A DNA stretch of 64,000 bases from positions 62,001 to 126,000 of the forward strand of contig NZ_JBHZGL010000007.1 in assembly GCF_051900415.1 (NCBI RefSeq), written 5' to 3'. A model generated the notes under the pieces. It was not told the DNA's origin. It saw nothing but the letters and a program-made list of their open reading frames with translations, and did no database searches. The DNA is from Frateuria_A sp051900415. Lineage in GTDB: Bacteria > Pseudomonadota > Gammaproteobacteria > Xanthomonadales > Rhodanobacteraceae. A program made the position numbers and the translations under genes. Below are positions 28,068 to 35,888 of the stretch, in pieces; within the stretch, counting starts at the first letter, position 1, and every line of letters begins with the position of its first letter.

Positions 28068-29066
28068 ATGGCCATCAAGGTCGCGATCAACGGCTTCGGC
28101 CGCATCGGCCGCAACGTGCTGCGCGCCGCCGTGCAGAATTTCGCGGACATCGAAATCGTCGCCATCAACGATCTGCTCGAGCCCGACTACCTGGCCTACA
28201 TGCTGCGCTATGACTCCGTGCATGGCCGCTTCAAGGGCGAGGTGTCGATCGAGGACGGGCAGCTGGTGGTCAATGGCAAGCGCATCCGCCTCACGCAGGA
28301 GCGCGATCCGGCCAACCTGAAGTGGGACGAGGTCGGCGCCGATGTGGTGATCGAGTCCACCGGCCTGTTCCTGACCAAGGAAACCTGCCAGAAGCACCTC
28401 GACGCGGGCGCGAAGAAGGTCATCCAGTCGGCCCCGTCCAAGGACGACACGCCGATGTTCGTCTACGGCGTGAACCACCAGAAGTACGCCGGCGAGACGA
28501 TCATCTCCAACGCCTCGTGCACCACCAACTGCCTGGCGCCGGTGGCCAAGGTGCTTAACGACAAGTGGGGCATCAAGCGCGGCCTGATGACCACCGTGCA
28601 CGCCGCCACCGCCACGCAGAAGACCGTGGACGGCCCGTCCAACAAGGACTGGCGCGGCGGCCGCGGCATCCTGGAGAACATCATCCCCTCCTCCACCGGT
28701 GCCGCGAAGGCCGTGGGTGTGGTGATCCCCGAGCTCAACAAGAAGCTCACCGGCATGTCCTTCCGCGTGCCGACCTCGGATGTATCCGTGGTCGACCTCA
28801 CCGTCGAGCTGGAAAAGCCGGCGACCTACGCCGAGATCTGCGCGGAGATGAAGGCACAGTCCGAAGGCGCGCTCAAGGGCGTCCTGGGCTACACCGAGGA
28901 CAAGGTCGTCGCCACCGACTTCCGCGGCGATGCCCGTACCTCGATCTTCGACGCCGACGCCGGCATCGCGCTCGATCCCACCTTCGTCAAGCTGGTCAGC
29001 TGGTACGACAACGAGTGGGGCTACTCGAACAAGTGCCTGGAAATGGTGCGCGTGGTGGCCAAGTAA
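28068..29066 (+). CDS. gap: glyceraldehyde-3-phosphate dehydrogenase, type I
   Basis: A 332-aa NAD-dependent GAPDH. Rossmann start is VAINGFGRIGRNVLRA, with Asp35 (AINDL) indicating NAD rather than NADP. The catalytic Cys151 is in SNASCTTNCLAPVAKVL, and the catalytic His in TTVHAATATQ. The C-terminal SWYDNEWGYSNKCLEMV is fully conserved. An AAGAGGA precedes the ATG. The gene is flanked by an inverted repeat upstream and a strong terminator downstream, so it is probably its own transcription unit. Confidence 0.97.
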   Translation: MAIKVAINGFGRIGRNVLRAAVQNFADIEIVAINDLLEPDYLAYMLRYDSVHGRFKGEVSIEDGQLVVNGKRIRLTQERDPANLKWDEVGADVVIESTGLFLTKETCQKHLDAGAKKVIQSAPSKDDTPMFVYGVNHQKYAGETIISNASCTTNCLAPVAKVLNDKWGIKRGLMTTVHAATATQKTVDGPSNKDWRGGRGILENIIPSSTGAAKAVGVVIPELNKKLTGMSFRVPTSDVSVVDLTVELEKPATYAEICAEMKAQSEGALKGVLGYTEDKVVATDFRGDARTSIFDADAGIALDPTFVKLVSWYDNEWGYSNKCLEMVRVVAK

Positions 29067-29108
29067 CCGGCGCCTGCCGGCTCCCTGCGGAGCCGGCGCG
29101 CAGCGAAG

Positions 29109-29139
29109 GGCCGGGACCGTCGGGTCCCGGCCTTTTTTG
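29109..29139 (+). terminator. rho-independent terminator of gap
   Basis: GGCCGGGACC and GGTCCCGGCC pair perfectly around GTCG and are followed by six Ts. It starts 43 bp past the stop. Confidence 0.92.
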
Positions 29140-29227
29140 TTCCGGGCGCAACGGCGGTCGATTCCCGCGGCTGCGGCATGCGGACACGCCTCACGCCGCC
29201 CGGGCGGTTCCAGCCTATACTTAGGCA

Positions 29228-31189
29228 ATGATAGGCATTCTCAACAAGGCGTCGGCATGGATGCTGGCCTGCACCCTGCTGGCGGCCGGGTGCCCCACCT
29301 TCGCCCGGGCCCTGCCCACGAGCCCCGCCGCGGCCACCACGACCGCCCTGCCGGCACCGGCCACGGTCAGTCAGACCTGGCAAATGCTCGACTATCTGGC
29401 CACCGATTACGCCGGCGCGGTGCATGACGGCAACGTCGTCAGCGCCTCCGAATATGCCGAGATGCGCGAGTTCGCCGCCACCGTGCGCCAGCGCCTGGCG
29501 CAATTTCCGGCAAGCCCGGCGTCGCCGGCGCTGCAGGCGCAGGCCACTGGGCTGGTGCACTCGATCGACGCCAAGGCCGCCACCGCCGATGTCGCGCGCC
29601 AGGCCCACGCGCTGGCCGACGCCCTGCTCGCCGCCTACCCGGTCCCCACCGCGCCCTCGCGCCTGCCCGACCTCGCGCGCGGCGCGGCGCTGTATCAACA
29701 GACCTGCGCCGCCTGCCACGGCGCCAACGGCCAGGGCAACGGCCCGGCCGCGGCGAACCTCGACCCGCCGCCGATCGACTTCACCGACCGCACGCGCGCC
29801 GACCAGCGCAGCGTGCTGTCGCTGTACGAGGCGATCACCCACGGCGTGAACGGCACCGCGATGACGGCCTATGCCGATCAACTGTCGGTCGACGACCGCT
29901 GGTCGCTGGCCTATTACGTCGGCTCGCTTGCCTACGCGCACCGCGCCGGCGAAGGCGTGCACGCATGGAAGGACAATGCGCTCGCCCGTCAGCGCCTGGG
30001 CAACCTGGAGGAGCTTTCGCGCGCCCGCGTCGCCGATCTCGCCCCCGCACTGGGTGAGCAGCAGGCCCGCGCGATCCTGGGTTACCTGCGTGCCTATCCG
30101 CACGCGCTGCCGCAGTCGCACTCCGGCCTGGCGCTGGCGCGCGAGAAACTGGCCGCCAGCCTCGCCGCATGGCGCCAGGGCGATCGTGGCGAGGCCCAGC
30201 GGCTGGCGCTCTCGGCCTACCTGGACGGGGTCGAACCGGTCGAGCCTCAGCTGAATGCACGCGACGGCGCGCTGCGCTCCCAACTGGAAACCGCGATGGG
30301 CGCCTACCGCACCGCGGTCAGCAGCGGCCAGGCCGACGTGGAGGCCCGCGAACGGGCCGCCGACGCCCTGCTGCAACGCGCCCAGGCGACCCTCGCCGGC
30401 GGCTCGGCCGACGCCGCCTCGGCGTTCCTTGGTGCCTGGACCATCCTGGTGCGCGAGGGGCTGGAAGCACTGTTGGTGGTAGTCGCGCTGCTCGCCTTCC
30501 TGCGCAAGGCCGAGCGTCCGGCGATGCTGCGCTACGTGCACGCCGGCTGGAGCCTGGCGCTGCTCGCCGGCCTGGCCACCTGGGCGGTGGCGAGCTACGC
30601 GGTGGCAATCAGCGGCGCAGGGCGCGAACTGACCGAAGGGCTGTCGTCGCTGTTCGCCGCGGCTGTGCTGTTGTGCGTGGGCCTGTGGATGCACCGCAAG
30701 AGCGTGGGTGGCCGCTGGCAGGCGTACCTGAAGGCCAAGATGGCAGCCACGCTGGACCGCTCGGCCTGGTTCCTGTTCGGCCTGGCATTCATCTCGGTCT
30801 ACCGCGAAGTGTTCGAAACGATCCTCTTCTACGTCGCCATGTGGAACGAGGGCCCACGCGGCTGGCTGCTCGGCGGCATCGGCACCGGCGCGCTGACCCT
30901 CGCCGCGATCGCCTGGCTGCTGTTGCGCACCAGCCGGCGACTGCCGCTGGGCAAGTTCTTCTCCGCCAGCTCCGCGCTGATCGCCCTGCTGGCAGTGGTG
31001 CTGACCGGCAAGGGCATCGCCGCACTGCAGGAAGCGGGCTGGATCGGCGTGCACGTGGCGCCACTGCCGCGGATCGAGTTGCTGGGCATCTATCCGACAT
31101 GGCAGTCGGTCGCGGCACAAGCGGTCGTCGCGTTGGTGCTGGCGATCGGTTACGCACTGAACCTGCGACGGGTGCCGCAGAAGGGTTGA
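29228..31189 (+). CDS. cytochrome c / FTR1 family iron permease fusion
   Basis: A 653-aa membrane protein. An N-terminal export signal (possibly a lipobox at LLAAGC) precedes a periplasmic region with a single haem site, CAACHG (C160-H164). A helical stretch follows, then from about residue 400 a multi-helix FTR1/EfeU permease domain. Both iron-transport motifs of that family are present: REGLE (409-413) and REVFE (526-530). It probably takes up Fe2+ after oxidation, with the haem domain handling the electron. This gene supplies iron next to a haem-rich respiratory cluster. Cytochrome-FTR1 fusions are known in databases but little studied. Confidence 0.88.
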   Translation: MIGILNKASAWMLACTLLAAGCPTFARALPTSPAAATTTALPAPATVSQTWQMLDYLATDYAGAVHDGNVVSASEYAEMREFAATVRQRLAQFPASPASPALQAQATGLVHSIDAKAATADVARQAHALADALLAAYPVPTAPSRLPDLARGAALYQQTCAACHGANGQGNGPAAANLDPPPIDFTDRTRADQRSVLSLYEAITHGVNGTAMTAYADQLSVDDRWSLAYYVGSLAYAHRAGEGVHAWKDNALARQRLGNLEELSRARVADLAPALGEQQARAILGYLRAYPHALPQSHSGLALAREKLAASLAAWRQGDRGEAQRLALSAYLDGVEPVEPQLNARDGALRSQLETAMGAYRTAVSSGQADVEARERAADALLQRAQATLAGGSADAASAFLGAWTILVREGLEALLVVVALLAFLRKAERPAMLRYVHAGWSLALLAGLATWAVASYAVAISGAGRELTEGLSSLFAAAVLLCVGLWMHRKSVGGRWQAYLKAKMAATLDRSAWFLFGLAFISVYREVFETILFYVAMWNEGPRGWLLGGIGTGALTLAAIAWLLLRTSRRLPLGKFFSASSALIALLAVVLTGKGIAALQEAGWIGVHVAPLPRIELLGIYPTWQSVAAQAVVALVLAIGYALNLRRVPQKG

Positions 31190-31319
31190 GGCTCGCCCGG
31201 GCCTCATCTTCCCCTTTCTTGATCAAGCGGCGGCGTCGCCTTTTCCTGCTTTCGCGGCCAGTCCCGCCCCTCATCCGAGCCTTCGAAGGGAAAAGGGAGG
31301 CAGCCGCTCTTGCCGGCAT

Positions 31320-31708
31320 CCCCGCGAGCCCCGGCCCCTCACCCCAGCCCTCTCCCCGGAGGGGAGAGGGAGCAAAGTGCGGAGCTCGCGCACCCAAACG
31401 CGCAAGCCCTCTTGCCTCAGCTCCCGAGCGCCCGCGGTGAAGCGGCGGCAGCTCCTCTAAGAGCAAGCGACTGACCGAGCAAAGCGAGACGGCACCTAGC
31501 TCTTATCCCTCACCGGGCTTAGCAGGCCATTTCTTTGGTCACTTTCTTTGGGCCAGCAAAGAAAGTGACCCGAGCGCCGGCAGGCGATCGGAAGCCCGCG
31601 GCAGGCGAGCCCAGTCGCGGGCACGACAAGCAAGGCAGCGCTACTGCGGGCATCCCCGCGAGCCCGGCCCCTCACCCCAACCCGCTCCCCGAGGGAAGAG
31701 GAACAGCC
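31320..31708. repeat. composite dispersed repeat, copy 2 (about 390 bp)
   Basis: It fills most of the 529-bp gap 31190-31718, where no gene is seen. It aligns in order with 16110-16515. It holds two CTCACCCC elements (about 31327-31377 and 31660-31706). Between them is a perfect 14-bp hairpin, GGTCACTTTCTTTG and CAAAGAAAGTGACC around GGCCAG (31537-31570). It abuts the 3' end of fdxA and lies after the FTR1 gene, so the hairpin could act as a two-way terminator. Confidence 0.82.
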
Positions 31709-31718
31709 AGCGGCGTCA

Positions 31719-32042
31719 TCAACGCTTGAGCAGTGGCAGCTTGCCGGGTACGCCGTCCCAGCGCTCGGCGTCATCCATCGCGGGAACCTTGGTCGTGATC
31801 ACCGGCCACTCGAGCGCCAGTTCGGCGTTGATCGCCAGGAAGCCCTCCTGGCCGGCAGGGATGTCCAGTTCGGGAAAGATCGCGCCCACCGGGCACTCCT
31901 CCACGCAGAGCGTGCAATCGATACATTCGTCAGGATTGATGACCAGGAAATTCGGCCCCTCGTGGAAGGCATCGACCGGACACACATCCACGCAGTCGGT
32001 GTGCTTGCAGTTGATGCAGTTCTCAGTGACGACGTGCGTCAT
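31719..32042 (-). CDS. fdxA: 7Fe ferredoxin FdxA
   Basis: A 107-aa [3Fe-4S][4Fe-4S] ferredoxin. The two cluster motifs are NCINCKHTDCVDVCPVDAF, with extra spacing as in 7Fe types, and ECIDCTLCVEECPVGAIF. A C-terminal extension of about 50 residues is typical of the Azotobacter FdI/FdxA family. It is a cytoplasmic electron carrier; its partner is not identified. It is divergent from ccoN, with an Fnr-like palindrome 57-70 bp upstream of its start, so it is probably induced at low oxygen. Confidence 0.93.
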   Translation of the reverse strand: MTHVVTENCINCKHTDCVDVCPVDAFHEGPNFLVINPDECIDCTLCVEECPVGAIFPELDIPAGQEGFLAINAELALEWPVITTKVPAMDDAERWDGVPGKLPLLKR

Positions 32043-32098
32043 GGGCGGTACCCGACTTTCACTGCCCGCAAGCATGGCCGCTCACGCCAACGGGCGCC

Positions 32099-32112
32099 CT
32101 GATTCAAATCAG
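32099..32112 (-). promoter_or_regulatory. Fnr/Anr-like box for fdxA
   Basis: CTGATTCAAATCAG is a perfect palindrome of the two half-sites around TCAA, differing from TTGAT-N4-ATCAA only at the outermost bases. If centred at -41.5, transcription would start near 32064, a 22-nt leader for fdxA. It lies in the 306-bp divergent region 32043-32348, which has no gene. Confidence 0.7.
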
Positions 32113-32280
32113 GCGCGGTCGGATGCGATCCGGTCACGCGCAGGTTCACCGCGCGGCGACGCGCCAACCGGAACATGCGGCGCACAGGTTCCGACAGACG
32201 CCGGCCAAGGCTCGTTCGCGACGCGCATGGCCTGTGCGACAACCGACCGCATCGCCGACGCGTCCGTTTGCCGCGGCGCT

Positions 32281-32294
32281 TTGACTCAGGTCAA
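32281..32294 (+). promoter_or_regulatory. Fnr/Anr box for the cco operon
   Basis: TTGACTCAGGTCAA is a perfect palindrome. With the centre at -41.5 the start of transcription falls near 32329, 20 nt before ccoN, and an A/T-rich GAAAATA lies at the expected -10 position. Confidence 0.82.
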
Positions 32295-32348
32295 GCGAAG
32301 CGAGCGGCCGCGCCCGGAAAATAGGCGGCATTTCCCCGGGAAACATCC

Positions 32349-33815
32349 ATGCCCAACACCGAGTACTACAACGACAAGGTCGTGCGTCAGTTCCTGCTGG
32401 CGGCGGCCGTGTGGGGCATCGTCGGCATGTCGGTCGGCGTGCTCGCCGCCGCACAGCTGGCGTGGCCACTGTTCAATTTCGATACGTCCTGGCTGACGTT
32501 CAGCCACATCCGGCCCGACCACACCTTCGGCGTGATCTTCGCCTTCGGTGGCTCGGCGCTGATCGGCACCTGCTACTACGTGGTCCAGCGCACCGGCCAC
32601 ACGCGGCTGGCCTATCCGAAGCTCGCCTCGTTCACTTTCTGGGGCTGGCAGGTCGCCTGCCTCGCGGCAATGATCACCATGCCGCTGGGTCTGACCCAGA
32701 GCAAGGAATACGCCGAGCCCGAATGGTGGGTCGACATCATCATTGCGGTGGTGTGGGTGAGCCTGGGCGTAGTGTTTTTCGGCACGCTGGCGCGCCGGCG
32801 CATCCGCCACATCTACGTGGCCAACTGGTACTACGGCGCGTGGATCATCGCGGTCGGCCTGCTGCACATCGTCAACAACCTGGTGCTGCCGGTGTCGCTG
32901 TCGAAGTCCTACCCGATCTACTCGGGCGTGGTCGATGCGATGGTGCAGTGGTGGTACGGCCACAACGCGGTGGCGTTCTTCCTGACCGCCGGCTTCCTCG
33001 GGATGATGTACTACTTCGTGCCGCGCCAGGCGCAACAGCCGCTGTGGAGCTACCGCTTCTCGATCGTCAATTTCTGGGCACTGATCTCGGTGTACATGTG
33101 GGCCGGCGCGCACCACCTGATGTACACCGCGCTGCCGGACTGGGTGCAGTCGGTTGGCATGGCCTTCTCGCTGGTGCTGTTGATGCCCAGCTGGGGTTCG
33201 GCTGCCAACGGCCTGATGACCTTCAACGGCTCCTGGCCCAAGCTCAAGGTCGACCCGGCCGCCAAGTTCATGGTGCTGTCGCTGGTCTTCTACGCGGGCA
33301 GCACGTTCGAGGGCTCGATGATGGCGGTCAAGACCGTCAACCAGCTCTCGCACTACACCGACTGGACTGTGGCGCACGTGCACAACGGCGCGCTGGGCTG
33401 GGTGGCGATGATCACCATCGGCTCGCTCTACGCCATGGCGCCGCGCGCGCTCGGCCAGCCGAAGATGTATTCGCAGAAGGCGATGGAATGGCATTTCTGG
33501 CTGCACTGCTTCGGCGTGGTGCTGTACGTCGGCTCGATGTGGGTCGCCGGCGTCACCGAAGGCCTGATGTGGCGCGCCACGCTGCCCGACGGCTCGCTCA
33601 CCTACCCGTTCATCGACAGCCTGCTGGCAATCCAGCCGGCGTACTGGACGCGCTGGTTCGCCGGCGTGGTGATCCTCGTCGGCATGGTGCTGATGGCCTG
33701 GAACCTGTGGCACACCGCCGCCGATGCGCGCGCGCGGCTGATCAAGCCGATCCCGGTGCCGATCCCCGAGCCCGACCCGCACCAGGTACCCGAACCGCTG
33801 CCGAGTGTGGGCTGA
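32349..33815 (+). CDS. ccoN: cytochrome cbb3 oxidase subunit I
   Basis: A 488-aa haem-copper oxidase core with 12 predicted helices. Likely metal ligands are visible: H53/H58 (SHIRPDHTFG), H205 in WWYGHN for CuB, the pair H255/H256 in WAGAHHLMY, and H343/H345 in VAHVHNGALGW. It reduces oxygen with high affinity at the inner membrane. The C-terminal tail is Pro-rich (IPVPIPEPDPHQVPEPLP). It is the first gene of ccoNOQP and has an Fnr box just upstream. The gap to ccoO is 13 bp. Confidence 0.97.
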   Translation: MPNTEYYNDKVVRQFLLAAAVWGIVGMSVGVLAAAQLAWPLFNFDTSWLTFSHIRPDHTFGVIFAFGGSALIGTCYYVVQRTGHTRLAYPKLASFTFWGWQVACLAAMITMPLGLTQSKEYAEPEWWVDIIIAVVWVSLGVVFFGTLARRRIRHIYVANWYYGAWIIAVGLLHIVNNLVLPVSLSKSYPIYSGVVDAMVQWWYGHNAVAFFLTAGFLGMMYYFVPRQAQQPLWSYRFSIVNFWALISVYMWAGAHHLMYTALPDWVQSVGMAFSLVLLMPSWGSAANGLMTFNGSWPKLKVDPAAKFMVLSLVFYAGSTFEGSMMAVKTVNQLSHYTDWTVAHVHNGALGWVAMITIGSLYAMAPRALGQPKMYSQKAMEWHFWLHCFGVVLYVGSMWVAGVTEGLMWRATLPDGSLTYPFIDSLLAIQPAYWTRWFAGVVILVGMVLMAWNLWHTAADARARLIKPIPVPIPEPDPHQVPEPLPSVG

Positions 33816-33828
33816 GGAACACGACCAG

Positions 33829-34482
33829 ATGGCTTACAAGCATTTCGAAATCATCGAGAAGAATGCCGCGCTGCTGGGCATCCTCACGGCGATCATGGTG
33901 TCGATCGGCGGCCTGGCCGAGATCACCCCGCTGTTCATGGAAGCCCATGCGGTGAAGGCGCCGCTGGGGGTCAAGCCCTACGACCCGCTGCGCCTGGCCG
34001 GCAAGGACGTCTACGTGCGCGAGGGCTGTTACCTGTGCCACTCGCAGATGATCCGCGCGCTGCGCGCCGAGACCCAGCGCTACGGCCACTTCTCCACCGC
34101 GCAGGAATCGGTCTATGACCGGCCGTTCCAGTGGGGCTCCAAGCGCACCGGGCCGGACCTGGCGCGCGTGGGCGGCAAGTACACCGACGACTGGCAGCGC
34201 CTGCACCTGGAAAACCCCCGCCAGGTCGTGCCGCAGTCGAACATGCCGCAGTACGACTGGCTCGAGCACAACACGATCAACGCCGAGGACATCCAGGCGC
34301 GCATGCGCGTCTTGCGCAAGCTGGGCGATCCGTACACCGACGCGGACATCGCCAGCGCGCCCAAGGCGCTGGCCGGCAAGACCGAGATGGACGCGCTGAT
34401 CGCCTACCTGCAGGGCCTGGGTATCCAGAACGAGCCGGCGGCGACCGTACCGGTGCCTGTCGGCCATGGAGGCGCGCCATGA
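33829..34482 (+). CDS. ccoO: cytochrome cbb3 oxidase subunit II (mono-haem)
   Basis: A 217-aa membrane-anchored cytochrome c subunit. One N-terminal helix (about 12-35) precedes the single haem site REGCYLCHSQM (C67-C70-H71). Met ligands are likely in PQSNMPQYDWL. Start 33829 follows GAGGA by nine bases and gives MAYKHFEIIEKNAALL, the family N-terminus. Its stop overlaps ccoQ as ATGA. It passes electrons from CcoP to CcoN. Confidence 0.96.
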   Translation: MAYKHFEIIEKNAALLGILTAIMVSIGGLAEITPLFMEAHAVKAPLGVKPYDPLRLAGKDVYVREGCYLCHSQMIRALRAETQRYGHFSTAQESVYDRPFQWGSKRTGPDLARVGGKYTDDWQRLHLENPRQVVPQSNMPQYDWLEHNTINAEDIQARMRVLRKLGDPYTDADIASAPKALAGKTEMDALIAYLQGLGIQNEPAATVPVPVGHGGAP

Positions 34483-34703
34483 ACCATCCGATGATGAATC
34501 CGTTCTGGGGTCACCTAACCGGCATTGTCACGGTGCTGTTGATGCTGGTGTTCATCGGCATCTGGATCTGGGCCTGGCGCAAGCGCCATCGCTCCACCTT
34601 CAAGCGGATGAGCGAGCTTCCCATGGAAGACAAACCAGAGGGTCCGGCGCCGGGCGAGCCGCGCACGGGCGCAGACAAGAACAACAAAGGTGGGCAGCCG
34701 TGA
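34479..34703 (+). CDS. ccoQ: cbb3 oxidase small subunit CcoQ/FixQ
   Basis: A 74-aa protein with a single helix (about 14-34, TGIVTVLLMLVFIGIWIWAW) followed by a basic then Pro/Lys-rich cytoplasmic tail. Position between ccoO and ccoP with 4-bp overlaps on both sides (ATGA and GTGA) identifies it as CcoQ, which stabilises the oxidase. It is longer than the roughly 50-60 aa common for CcoQ because of the charged tail. Confidence 0.9.
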   Translation: MNHPMMNPFWGHLTGIVTVLLMLVFIGIWIWAWRKRHRSTFKRMSELPMEDKPEGPAPGEPRTGADKNNKGGQP

Positions 34704-35617
34704 GCGCGGGTTGGTCGTTGTGGGTGATGTTCCTGGTGGTGCTAAATTTTGGCATCACGTTCCTGCTGTTCCTGTGGGCGCCGCGGGCGAAGATTCCGAC
34801 GCTGCCGGACGACACCAGCGGTCACGTGTGGGCGCACGGCACGATCCGCGAAGGCGTGCGCAACCTGCCGCTGTGGTGGCTGCTGCTGTCCGGCTCGATG
34901 TTCGTGGCCGGCGCGCTCTACCTGGTGTTCTATCCCGGCTTCGGCAACCACAAGGGCACGCTCGGCTGGACCGCGCACGGCGAGCTGGCGCGCGACGAGG
35001 CGGCCAACAACGCCAAGCTGGACGACCTGATCGAGCGCTTCCGCAAGTACCCGGTCGAGCAGCTGGCCGAGGACCCGGCCGCGCAGCAGATGGGCGAGCG
35101 CCTGTTCGTGGACAACTGCGCCGCCTGCCATGGCCGCGGCGGCTACGGCAACGTCAAACTGGGTGCGCCCAGCCTGATCGACGACGACTGGCTCTACGGC
35201 GGCAGCGGCAAGGACATCCTCTCCTCCATTCATGACGGCCGCAGCGGACTGATGCCGCCGTGGGCGAGCCTGGGCGAGGACAACGTCAAGAACCTGGCCA
35301 ACTACGTGCTGAGCCTGTCCGGCTCGTCGCACGACGAGGGTCGCGCGGCCGCGGGCCAGCCGCTGTTCACCACCTGCGCCGCCTGCCACGGTCCGCAGGG
35401 CAAGGGCAATCCCGCGCTGGGCGCGCCCAACCTGACCGACAAGATCTGGCTGCATGGCGGCAAGTTCGAGGATATCGTGCGCACCATCGGCGGCGGTCGC
35501 CAGGGTCACATGCCGGCGTGGAGCAAGCGTCTTACCGACGACCAGATCCGCGTGCTGGCCGCCTACGTCTACCACCTGTCGCACCAGGGCGATGCAGCAG
35601 CACAAGCGTCCCGCTGA
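34700..35617 (+). CDS. ccoP: cytochrome cbb3 oxidase subunit III (di-haem)
   Basis: A 305-aa di-haem subunit. Two N-terminal helices (about 5-26 and 56-78) are followed by two cytochrome c domains with CAACH at 140-144 and 226-230. Each has a downstream Met-containing loop (GLMPPWAS; GHMPAWSK). The start is GTG at 34700, overlapping the ccoQ stop as GTGA. It accepts electrons from soluble donors; azurin, encoded at the end of the same operon, is an obvious candidate. Confidence 0.96.
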   Translation: MSAGWSLWVMFLVVLNFGITFLLFLWAPRAKIPTLPDDTSGHVWAHGTIREGVRNLPLWWLLLSGSMFVAGALYLVFYPGFGNHKGTLGWTAHGELARDEAANNAKLDDLIERFRKYPVEQLAEDPAAQQMGERLFVDNCAACHGRGGYGNVKLGAPSLIDDDWLYGGSGKDILSSIHDGRSGLMPPWASLGEDNVKNLANYVLSLSGSSHDEGRAAAGQPLFTTCAACHGPQGKGNPALGAPNLTDKIWLHGGKFEDIVRTIGGGRQGHMPAWSKRLTDDQIRVLAAYVYHLSHQGDAAAQASR

Positions 35618-35888
35618 GGCGTCCGCCGCGGCCGACGCTTGGTATCGGCAACCCGTGCTATGGCTCGGGGCGGTGATCTTTGCCGCCTCGCTGGCCGGTT
35701 GCATCTGGACGATCGTGCTCGGCTCGCGCCACGCGGACCTGCCGCTGGACATGACCGAGCGTCCGCACACGTTGCTGGACATGCCGATGCATGCACCGGC
35801 ACGCGAAAAGCAGCTGACCGGCCAGGAGGCGGGCGCCAAGGCCTCGCCGTCGCCTGACGCCACCGGTACGCCTGGGCAGCGGCCATGA
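35592..35888 (+). CDS. small single-helix protein in the cco operon (FixH position)
   Basis: A 98-aa protein of unknown function. One hydrophobic helix (about 22-44, WLGAVIFAASLAGCIWTIVL) follows a short polar N-terminus. The rest is a Pro/Ala-rich periplasmic or cytoplasmic tail. It overlaps the end of ccoP by 26 bp and the start of ccoI by 4 bp, exactly where ccoH/FixH usually lies. It is much shorter than normal FixH (about 150-170 aa), and only the N-terminal helix is comparable. It may be a reduced CcoH or a lineage-specific assembly factor. Confidence 0.75.
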   Translation: MQQHKRPAEASAAADAWYRQPVLWLGAVIFAASLAGCIWTIVLGSRHADLPLDMTERPHTLLDMPMHAPAREKQLTGQEAGAKASPSPDATGTPGQRP

